A stretch of 64,000 nt of DNA from Rhodosporidiobolus odoratus (Eukaryota > Basidiomycota > Microbotryomycetes > Sporidiobolales > Sporidiobolaceae): the NCBI GenBank assembly GCA_034387635.1, contig JAOANU010000001.1, positions 248,001 to 312,000 of the forward strand, read 5' to 3'. Under the pieces are notes generated by a model. That model did no database searches. It was not told the origin of the DNA and saw only the letters and a program-made list of their open reading frames with translations. This document shows positions 55,085 through 64,000 of this stretch, in pieces; position 1 is the first letter of the stretch, and each line of letters opens with the position of its first letter. The position numbers and the translations under genes are program-made.

Positions 55085-58009
55085 CTAAGCCTTAACTCCC
55101 ACTCCCGTCTGCGAACTAACACTAGTTCTCGGACTCCCCGTCCCTCCCGTCCCCTGCGTCCCCGCCGATCCACCACTAGGTGCCGCACTTCCACCCCTCC
55201 CTCTCTCCCCTTCTCCTCCTACTCCTCCTTGCCCAGTTCTCCCCAGTCCCGTCTCCACAGCTCTCCCCGTCCCTGGTACCCCTCCCGCAAAGTCGAAATC
55301 TGCCGTACTGACTGAATGAGTCGTGGCCGATCCAGCCGAGTGATGTGACTGAGCGGAATGTGTCGAGGTGCGAACTGCCGAAGGTGCGGTTGGGGAAAGC
55401 GGAGAGATACCCGACGAAGAAGGAGCGGAGAGAGGGGCAAAGGTAGAGATGGGGGCCAATCTCGGAGGTTGCGCCGACGAGAAAGAGGATGAACCGGGCG
55501 TGGAGAATGAAGGTAGAATAGGCGCCAAGAGGGCTTTGTCCGCTTCGCTCTTTCCGCCTTTACTGCCCGCTTTTCGACTCTGCATCGCTTGATCTCCGAA
55601 GACGCTTCGCAAGGGCGGTAGAGTCTGGCGTGGAGGAAGGTGACGACTAGGTCGATAGGCCATCGCTTCAATCGCGACGTCGAGAATGTCGATCGGGCTG
55701 TCGGGTTTTTCCGGAGGAGTTGGGTTGAGGGCAGTGGGAATCATGGAGGTGGGAGGCGTAGAAGTTGAGGTCGAAGGCGAAAGCGGCGAGAGAGGTGAAG
55801 TGAGGGTTGCGAACGAGGTAGTGCCGGCCGTGGAAAGAGGAGGAGATTGTACTCCGTTTGAGATCCGGAGACGCTCGAAAGACGAAGTAGAAGGCTCGGG
55901 AGAGAAGAGCGCGCGTTTCGGGCCTGCTGGATGGAAAGGGCGCGGAGTAGATGCGACATATGTCGAGGGCGCTGCGGAAACGGTGGCTGATGAAGGAAGA
56001 GTGGCGGGGGCTAGTACGGGAGAGAAAGGAGAATGCGAGAACATGGGCTGGTGATCGACTGGGACCGAGACCGGCGCGTGGACTTTGGATTCTGGTGGCG
56101 GGGCAGCGGAAGCCGTTGAATACGTCGAAGAAGCGACAGTCGGACTGAGGATCGACGACAACGAGGGCAGCTTGATGTCGTGTCCTCCGCCAGTGGCTGT
56201 AGGACTCGTAGGCGCGCTGGCATGCGCTTCAGTCTGCATTCGTGCTGGTGGTGCATGCGGATGCGGACGCGCAATATGAGGGAAGTAGAGTTTTGGAGGA
56301 ATGGGATGAAGCGGACCCGGCGGTCTCGAACGCTGTAACGGGTGGTGAGAGTGGGCAAGAGGGTGATTCGGGTGTTGCTGAGGAGGGTAGGCGGCGGAAG
56401 CGTAAGGTGAGTAGGCTAATCGTGGATCGGAAGGCAATGGCGGGATTGGACCCCTTTCGTGCATCCAGTGCGGCGGAGCTTGTTGACCATTGTGCGCACT
56501 GCGTTGGCTCGGGGCTGCGCTGACGTAGCTCGTTTGGCTAGCCATCGACTCAGTTGAGGCGCGATGCAGCAGCTCGGGGCGGGAGGAAGAAGGGTGAGGG
56601 TATGGAGCGAAGTGGGCGGAACCCCCGTGGGCCTGCGGAGGAGCAGGAGGGAAGAAGTGTGTGGCTTGAGAAGAATACGGGTCGATGTGAGCATGGGCGG
56701 CGTAAGGATGTTGGTAGACTGGTTGAACCCCGGCAGGGTAACCAGAAACGGCGATTTGTGCTGCATCTTGAGCGTCCCGGTCGCGTTGACGTTTTTGAGA
56801 TTGCCGACGCTGTGGGCCACCGTATGTCAGGAGGGTCGGGGAAACAGACAAAAAGAGAAGGCGCACATTCTGAAACCAGATCTGCACCCGCCTCGCGCTC
56901 ATGCCAATCTCCTTTCCAACCTCTTCCCTCGTTTCAGTCGACGGAAAGCGAGTCTACGAGAAGCATTCAGAATATGAGCTCGAACTAAGGAAAGAAAGAG
57001 AGAGAATGGAACGTACCTTCGCCAGTAAGGCATTCAATACGGCCGTTTGCGCCGGCGTGGTCAGGGTCCTGCTGCGCTTCTTCGCGGGCTCTTTCCCCGA
57101 CGCGGACGCCCCAGTCGCCTTGCTCTTCCCGCTGGCTCCGCTCCGAATACTCTCGTCGTCGAGTGCCATCAGCTCATCTGCCTCCTCGTCCGCTCCCAGA
57201 CTCGTCGTAGACATGATAGACGGCGCCGCCGAACCCCTCCGGTCATCAATCTCGGGCGATAACGAATGACTTGCGGTTCGCGCCGCCCGGATGGCGCTCA
57301 TTGTGCTGCCTTCACCCATGGCATGAGGCGCGCCAGGCGAACACCGAGTCATGCTAGGCGTCGGGGTCTTCTCCTTGTCGCCCCTCGACCTCTCTTGACC
57401 TTCCTCGGCGTGCAACCCGTCAATCGGCGTATCCTTTTCCCTTTCCAGCCTCAATAATTCGCTGGCTGCGTCCCAGCTAGTCCGATCCGTATCCCGATAC
57501 CGTCTTTTCGTACCGGTACTCCCGCCGGTACCGACCGATTTGGCGGTATTTGACTGAACCGCGGTGAAGGAGGAGGGAACGGGAGAGTGGAGGGAAACGG
57601 CCGAGGGACGGCGGTTGTCGAAGGGACCTGAAGAGGCGAGGTCGAGTTTGGCTTGTCGGTCCCGGACGGCCTGCTCGTCCTCGTCTCGTCCAAGCGTACG
57701 TCCACCGAACGTGTGTGTGCCAAGCGGCGGAGGCGGGAACGTGCAGAATTCCTTCGCGGCGGCGGCGGAATGGGACGGTGGAGGTGGGGAGGCGGAACCG
57801 AGGCGGACTTGTTGCGCTTTCTCTCGCTGGGCGCGTGGGACAGAGGGAAAGAAGTGACCTTTGGGTGGACCGGGGAAAGCGTTGGGGCTACCGAACGGCT
57901 GAGACGTCAGGTCGAGGATGTCGCGCATGGAATCTCGGGAGGTCGATGTGAGGGGAGAGCGGATGCGTCCAGCAGCGCCAGGGAGTGGCGGAGGGAACGG
58001 GCTGGACAT
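55085..58009 (-). CDS. homeodomain transcription factor, large and Ser/Pro-rich
   Basis: Three exons. Exon 1 (58009 to about 57018) starts MSSPFPPPLPGAAGRIRSP and ends in the first half of the homeodomain (KRSRTLTTPAQTAVLNALLA). A short exon gives TRFPSTETREEVGKEIG and MSARRVQIWFQN. The intron splits the recognition helix between WFQN and RRQSQKRQRDRD, and exon 3 runs to 55085. The WFQNRR core carries the residues that contact DNA (W48, F49, N51, R53). Flanks are Ser/Pro/Gln-rich and probably disordered (HPYAAHAHIDPYSSQ, FPPAPPQAHGG). About 930 residues. It is not a mating-type HD1/HD2 protein by layout: there is no divergent partner homeodomain. It resembles the Hoy1/Phx1/Pah1-like fungal regulators of growth form or stress, but a precise orthologue cannot be named. 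Confidence 0.9.
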
Positions 58010-58794
58010 GCTCGCGCTTTGCGCTCAGCAGAGGATGATACCGGCTTGAAAGGGGTTGAAAGGGGACGTAAGACCACCGAGGCGCCGTGATGTTTGCAAA
58101 AGGGTGAGTCGAGTCGGGCGGAGATCAAGGAAGGAAGGTGCAGCACGTCTTCCGGGCGGCTACTAGTATTATAGGTGTCCGACGCGGGTGTTGATGAGAA
58201 TGAGACTCGAGCGAGAGAAGGTGAGGACGAAAGAGGGAAGGAGTGGATGAAGAGGACGAGGTTGCTTCGGACTAATTGCTAGGTCGAGGTGCAGTCTCTG
58301 GTAGCTTATGCGAGTAGTGCAAAGCTGTCCTTGTAGCGATGTAGGTAACAGCGTAGAAACGAGGTGAGACGACCGATCGCTCCAAGCGGGGCTCTCAACG
58401 CCCCTTTCAATTCTTTCCCTTATGAAACGCGGTTTCTAGTTTTAATCTTCAATATAAGGTCTCCGATAGTCTGCCTCCTGGATGTCCCCGACATCCCTTG
58501 GCTCTCTTTCCAACTCTTTCCCTCGCTCTTCTTCTTTCTTCGCCCTCCTTCATCTCTTTGGCTTCTCGCTAACTCGCGGCGACCTCGTACTTCCCGTCCC
58601 GACCCATACTTAGGTGTCCCATTACGCGCCGCTCAATTGCTAAGATGATGCCGAAAATCAGGCCGAAAATCAGGCTCTCGCATGGCCGGTTGTTCTGGAC
58701 CCGTCTTTGAGCCGGCCGAGGAAGCGGGACGCGGGCCCCGCCTCGCATCGACGCGCGCAAATCTCCAGGTCAATCTCTCTTTTCCATCCTGTGC
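58010..58794. promoter_or_regulatory. upstream region of the homeodomain gene
   Basis: About 0.8 kb with no convincing gene. A short direct repeat, AAAATCAGGCCG, lies near 58652-58675. Confidence 0.4.
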
Positions 58795-59690
58795 ATGACG
58801 AGTCTGTTACGCCGTAAGTCGGCGGTCAAGACGGTGCGCGAAGAAGCGGATGGGGGAGCGTTGGCGAGAAAAGTCACGACCACGGCTTCGAGTGAGCACT
58901 CCCTTTTCCCGTGTCTCCCCCGACCAGGCAGGAGCGTCGACAGAGCGACCTACTTACTTAGGTGAAAGCTGCTCGGCGAGCAAAACACTTGACTGAAGGG
59001 TGTGGGCTTCCCTAGCGCTTCTGACCCTTCTCTTCGCTGCCGATCCTGCCGTGTCTTCGATACTCTACACACGAGTTCGCTCGTGCAGCTTTGCGCCTGT
59101 GTAGGGACTCCCGGACGTCTGCGTTGCTACAGGTCGGCTCTCGTCGCTCGCCGAGGTCTTCCTCTTTCCTCACTCTACGGGGACGGCGCTCCCCTTGGTC
59201 CCGGCTTGGGCTTTTGTTGGGCTTGCCCTCGCAACGAGGCACGCATCCCGGTCTTTATCGACTACTCGTCTACGATCACGCAGCTCGACCGGTTGATCTC
59301 AGTGCCAAATCGACGGAGTATTTCGTCTTTCGACCTTCTGAACGGAGCGGCGTTGTCAGCCTTGAACAATCTCTGGACAAGCTCCGTCAGCAGGTCTTTC
59401 ACTGCCTGCACGGCTGCGCTGGCACTGACATCTGTCTCGACGAGCGTCACCCAGTCAAATGTACGGTATCTCGAGGTCCTTGCGTTCCCTTGACCCTACC
59501 CTTCCTTCTCACCTTGAGAGTCAGTGGATTGACGGTAAGGTATTTTACCAACTACGCTGGAGTAGGATTCGTAACGACAACACGAGCATGCGAGTACGCC
59601 TTCAAACGACCTTTTGCAAACCCGCCAACAAGCACAAGCCGAGAAGAAGAGGGAGGAATAACAAGGGTTACGAAGGACGGAGGGATGTAG
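58795..59690 (+). CDS. doubtful small gene, product unknown
   Basis: ATG 58795 opens MTSLLRRKSAVKTVREEADG and ends TTTAS before a good GTGAGC donor. In frame after the acceptor TCGTGCAG near 59088, the text TLRLCRDSRTSALLQVGSRR continues to ARPVDLSAKSTEYFVFRPSE and SLEQSLDKLRQQVFHCLHG. After another possible intron the end is YFTNYAGVGFVTTTRACEYA, with TAA or TAG-type stop near 59690. An overlapping frame (59002-59493) is open as well, so the true exon structure is uncertain. The Arg/Ser-rich N-terminus would suit a mitochondrial presequence. I know no family. It may be a real short gene or chance open reading; low confidence. Confidence 0.3.
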
Positions 59691-59737
59691 GGATATGTGC
59701 AAGCTAAGCCTTCTTCCACCAGCTCAGTATATGATGC

Positions 59738-62700
59738 TTACCGTGGAGGATGCGGGTCGTCCCATTGCTGCCGTGCAAGAAGACGCCAAGTCAAGTCACG
59801 GGAACAAGTCAAGTCACGGAAAAAGTCAGTCCAGCTCGTTCCGACGTTCGAGCGGAAGAGGAGGGAGCAGAAGCGCACCCCCCATAGCTTGGTAGCGCTC
59901 GGTGACGTATGGCCACCTTGAAAAGTATAGCTAGGGCGTTCCGGCACTGCGGGGCCGCTTTGGAAGCCGTACGGAGGCATCGCAGGGAGAGGTTGCTGCC
60001 AGTCCCTTCCTCTTCCTCCCACCTCCGGAGTAGGGGTATAGTATTGCGGTGCGGCGGTATCATAGGCTGGCGCAGAACCGGGCAAGTCGAAAGGAGATTG
60101 AGGTGGCATCGTGGGGAACTGCGCAACTGGGGCGGGGAACGGGGCGCTGGAAGGTTGGAAAGCGGCTACGACAAGGTGAACACGGTCAACGGAGAAACTC
60201 TGTTTGCGAGAAGTACGAAGGACTTACGGAAAGCGGGGCGACGGCTCTGCTGAAGCTCTTGCAGGCGAGAGATGGCGACGGGATGGTAGTACGAAGCGCA
60301 GACGAGACCTTTGACGAGCCTATTTTCTCAACATCTCAGTTGCAGCTTTGCAGGTATAAAGAGGCGGAAAATTAGACGCACCAATCGAGCTCGGTATCCG
60401 TCGCTTCGAGGTTGCGCGAGGTAGGTCCTCCCGGTTCGCCGTAACGTTGAACTACGATTGTCGTCCAATTCGGCAGGACTTCCAGCTGCCACACCACGTG
60501 GTAGGTCATGTGAGGATCGCGAGAGGTGATGTAGAGCTGTGCGAAGGAGAAGAACAGGGAAAATGGGATGAGAAAAGGAGAAGGTGAAAACGAAGTGCAG
60601 TCTGTCGTGGCTTTTCACGGGAGAAGAGGACAACGTACCTCGGAGTAGAACGCCACAAGCTTCAGCGCTTGCCGAACCCTCCTATCGCTTTCCTCGTACG
60701 CAGCTTGCCCCGCTTCACCAGTCAGCGAGTCGAGACCGAGGTTCTCCGTGACGAGGGTATGGATGAGGAAGAAGATGTCCTGTCAGAAGCTACTATCAGC
60801 CACGCGTCTCGATTGGGCAATAAGGGAGACATACGATGAGATCCTTGTCGAGGCGGGTCACGAAACGCAGGTGCTGATCGGTGCAGCCGTCCGAGGCGCA
60901 ACCTTGAGGAAGGTACGAAAGGTGAACGAGCATTTCTTGCAGCTTCCGGATACCTGGAGCGAAGAAATACAGTGATGAGTACATGCGAGGACGGCGGAGG
61001 GGGACGAGAAGCCGCACCTTCATGCACTTCGTCCAGCAACGCCCACAGCTCTTTGATCTCGTTCAACAGCGTCGTCGGTGGGCCTCCCGCTTGTGCTATA
61101 TGAGATCGAGGGAAAGTATAGATAGGTTACGGCCGCTTGAGGAGAGTCTCGCGTAGATGCGGGCAAGAAGAGCGAGGAAGGCGGGAATGGAGATGGAAGG
61201 AGACTTACGTGCCGCCGCCCTCGCGAAAATCCTCTGGCCCTGAGCTATCCAAGCATGCACTATCTCGAGTGCCCTCCAAAGCCCCTTATGCGTCAACAAC
61301 CCATCAGGCGAGACCGGATCTCCCAAGCATTCTTGGAAAACCGTCTGCATGTTCTGGTTCTTCGTGTCGGGCGCGACGAAGCCGGGGAAGAAGTCGGAGA
61401 TGTCGCGATTGGTGATGAGGGGTTTCTTGCGAGCGTAGGCAGAGGTAATGGCGTCGCAGGTCTGCGGGATTGGTGTGAGAAATGAGCGGATCAGGGTAAC
61501 GGCGAGACAAACCGTCCTTGACGCGGTGGGTTCAGGACCTCTGAGAATTATCAAGGAAGTATCGAGCTTATGAGAAGTGGCAGACCGATGTGACGGACGA
61601 GATCGTCGACGACATTGGCGGGCAGCGCACTTTCTTGCAGTTCCTTGAAGTGACCGAGCGCGGAGTGAATCATGGCGCGAGAGCGTCTGGGGACGACCTC
61701 GTTGACTGCACAGTGTGTTCATACAGGTGAGCGTTGTTACAGGGACGAAGAAGGGGAAAGGAGAAGGAGGCGAGAAAAGGGGAGAAAGGGCAAGAGAACT
61801 GGAGCCAAGAACGTACATATGAGCATCTGCGCCATGACAATCATCGCCTCAAGGTTCTCCTTCGTCGCGTCGAGAGTGATGCCCGTGAGGTGGACGAGGT
61901 CCATGGCTTGAAGGTGGAGCGCCCGACAAGCCTGCTCGCGGCGCACGCCCGCCGCCGAAGCATAGGCGAACGAGTCAGCGGGAGAGGGCGAGGACAGCGG
62001 GATGCCAAGGAGCGCCTGCACGATTTTCGGGGTTCAGCAGTCTCGCAGGGAAGGTACCGCTGAGACGGAGTCGCACGCACGGAATGCGGGCTGGCCCTCG
62101 CGCCCATCGCGCAGAAGGCGGCGACTGCGACTCGGCTCGCAGGATCGAGGTTGTCGAGATTACCTAGGATCCACTGGCGGCGGTCGTCCCAGCCGTGGAA
62201 CGAAGGGAGATAGGCACAGCAAGAAGCGAAAAAGGCTATCGCGCCGAATATCGGAGGGTCGACGAGATGAAGAGCGTAGCGGGCGTGGAGCCGATACGAG
62301 GAGAGAGGGAGGAGAAGGGTGAGGCGCGGGTGACGCGGACGCGAGTCAAAATCAAGGAAACATCAGTTCTGACCTTCCCAATCTAGGCTCGTATTCGGGG
62401 TTAGAATGTAGAAACGGACGCACATTGAACTAGATGGATCACCAGCACCCTCGACATCTCGCTTCTCGCAATCCTCCACTCCGGAGCTCCCTCCCCCAAC
62501 CTCGATGCCTCGAACGCTTCGCCGGCACCCAAGCCCGACGCGACCCCAGGCGAGATGCGCCTCGCCGGCGCGTATAGCTCAGGTTCGCCCAGCGCTACTC
62601 CTCGCAGAAACGTCTCTACCGTCTGCTGTCCCGCGCCGCCAGGCGGCCCCATCCCAGCTCCGACTACAAAAGTTGACCGGATAGTTTCGCTCAGGCTTGA

Positions 62701-63999
62701 TTGGACGACTTCGGGGTGGGCGACTCCGGCTGAGGTTGGGGCCTGAAAGGCAGAGGAAACTCCCTCAACGGGATGGAAGGCGGCCGGGTTTTGGAAACGC
62801 GAGAAATGTTCGAAACCGGAAGAGGCGGGGGAAATCACTGCGGCCGATCCGCCGACAACCACTCCAGAGGGCACTCCGTAGGCTCCCGGCTGCGTGGCGG
62901 GGTTGAATGGGGGTTCTGCAGCACGAAGAAGATCCAATTCCGCCTCGAGAGTTTCTGGCACGACGGAAGGGTATCGTTTAGCTTCCCTCGCTTCCCGATG
63001 CGGATCGAGAACGTACGGATCCTCGCGTGAAGATCTACCACCTGCACCCCTTCACCACCTACCTGCTGCGCTGCACTCCCACTAGCTGCAATCGCAATTT
63101 CGAGGGTGGCCGTGGGAATCACGTCGACTGGTGAAGGTGCAGTGGAAGGGTCGACGTCAGGGAGGGCGAGGTCAGGGGCGTCGAGAGAGTCGTCGACAGA
63201 GTAGTACGAGCCACTGTTAGAGCCCCGGCTCACCAGTCGTACCATGGCAGAGTGGAGAAAAGGAAGAGAAAGGAAGGGTGAAAGAAGGAATGGAACCTAC
63301 CTGGCACAAAAGTACCAAATGAGCACTGCTCGTTGCGCGCAGCACAGCGTTCACATCTGGGCCAGCTACGATTGCACTGCTCGGGTAGGATCGACGTGTG
63401 AGAATAGAAGAAACCAAAAAAGAAGGAACGAGGTTGAATCGCAATTGACGCACCTTGACTTTGCGCATCCGACAGTTCTTGCATGACTGCATGCGAGCGT
63501 AGTAGCGCCGTCAGTACGCTTCATAACGCGAGGCAAGCCAGTGAAGGTCCTGGGCATTCAGGCTTGAGCACGCGAAGCCGGCCTTCTCCGAAGCCGGCCT
63601 TCTCAACCATGAGCTGTGTCTGGCTTGATCCCCGCGCGAAAGTAATAGCAAGACTGAATCGCAGCGTACCTTCTCAGTTGTCCTACTACCAATCCCTGCC
63701 GCCAAAGCTGCCACAATCGCGCTTGTGCCGTCGCCCCTTGCCGCTGTGGAAACTGCTGCGACGCTCACTCCGCCTCGCCCAGCAGCCGCGACTGTCGCAG
63801 CCGCTGCACCTCCCGTACCCCTGTAGCCTGCTTCAGTCCGGTTCGCGCTGCGAATCGGGCCAACGCTGCTTGTATTGGCTGCCGAGACGCGAACACTCCT
63901 CCGACCGCCTTCTCCCGAAGAGCCCTCCCCGGGCGCGCGCCGTGTTCCTTGGTCCCCCACACCCGGTTCAGTCGCTTCTACGCGAGCACTTTTGCTCAT
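59738..63999 (-). CDS. Zn2Cys6 fungal transcription factor
   Basis: The zinc cluster is split over two exons: SCKNCRMRKVK (63450-63490) and CNRSWPRCERCAARNEQCSF (about 63310-63375). Joined, the six Cys have spacing 2-6-6-2-6, the canonical Zn2Cys6 pattern. Start ATG 63997-63999 sits at the window edge (MSKSARVEATEPG), so more 5' exons cannot be ruled out. An Ala/Gly-rich N-terminus precedes the cluster. The middle (62960 down) is PETLEAELDLLRAAEPPFN, then WRIARSEMSRVLVIHLVQ. The regulatory region is helical: REQACRALHLQAMDLVHLTG, ALEIVHAWIAQGQRIFARAA, LRFVTRLDKDLI, QAAYEESDRRVRQALKLVAF, MTYHVVWQLEVLPNWTTIVV. The C-terminus is Pro-rich (PPQSPFDLPGSAPAYDTAA). Some junctions, for instance just after the cluster, are uncertain. 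Targets unknown. Confidence 0.85.
59788..59819. repeat. AAGTCAAGTCACGG direct repeat
   Basis: Two copies of AAGTCAAGTCACGG, 4 bases apart, at the 3' end of the zinc-cluster gene, where the end of the coding frame is uncertain. Confidence 0.85.
63574..63604. repeat. GAAGCCGGCCTTCTC direct repeat
   Basis: Two copies of GAAGCCGGCCTTCTC, 16 bases apart start to start, in an intron of the zinc-cluster gene. Each copy contains the palindrome GCCGGC and is nearly self-complementary (GAAGCCGGCCTTC), so a hairpin is possible. Confidence 0.85.
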
Positions 64000-64000
64000 G

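Noticed and set aside
55085..63999. Mating-type locus (HD1/HD2) reading of the homeodomain and zinc-cluster pair
   Set aside because: HD mating loci carry two divergent homeodomain genes. Here the second regulator is a Zn2Cys6 protein on the same strand and there is no pheromone or receptor gene.
1..64000. tRNA, 5S rRNA or other structural RNA genes
   Set aside because: A visual scan for T-arm (GGTTCGA) and 5S signatures gave no match with a proper cloverleaf or full length. A covariance-model scan would be needed to be certain.

Overview
This window is nuclear DNA from a GC-rich fungus. It most likely comes from a basidiomycete yeast of the Pucciniomycotina (Microbotryomycetes, the Rhodotorula/Rhodosporidium/Sporobolomyces type). 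The basis is the intron-dense genes with short introns (mostly 50-110 nt), donors of the GTGCGT, GTACGT and GTAAGT type, Ser/Pro-rich regulators, and a fully fungal gene set. The species call is inference. No rRNA, tRNA, CRISPR array or complete transposon was seen. Exon borders were read by hand from donors, acceptors and reading-frame continuity; every CDS span includes its introns.

Layout. 1-1803 holds the 3' part of a regulator-like gene. 1804-5145 is a long stretch without a clear gene, part of it poorer in GC. 5146-15402 carries an ATF/CREB-type bZIP factor, ALG1 (minus), SDO1, and a tandem pair of unrecognised paralogues (family A). 15960-16233 is a relic of Mn-superoxide dismutase on the minus strand. 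16505-25322 is a block of conserved housekeeping genes: HOM3 aspartate kinase, VPS29 and MDV1. 25645-26977 is a second, longer Mn-SOD copy with two in-frame stop codons. 27569-31212 carries a second tandem pair of unrecognised paralogues (family B).

31709-45772 holds a Ser/Pro-rich protein (minus), CDC6, a secreted protein with a PA-like region (minus), a cytosolic protein with a periplasmic-binding-protein fold (Ca3427-like), and a TauD/XanA-like 2-oxoglutarate dioxygenase. 46366-54433 holds TRF4-type poly(A) polymerase (minus), a coiled-coil orphan and RAD7. 55085-63999 holds a homeodomain regulator (minus), a doubtful small gene, and a Zn2Cys6 transcription factor (minus) reaching the window edge.

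Most genes are housekeeping and not functionally linked: N-glycan synthesis, ribosome maturation, threonine/methionine synthesis, retromer sorting, mitochondrial fission, replication licensing, nuclear RNA surveillance and nucleotide excision repair. The unusual part is the symmetric arrangement around the HOM3-VPS29-MDV1 block. A tandem orphan pair next to a decayed SOD copy lies on one side, and a decayed SOD copy next to another tandem orphan pair lies on the other. The binding-protein/dioxygenase neighbours at 41.8-45.8 kb are the best candidate for an uncharacterised metabolic pair.
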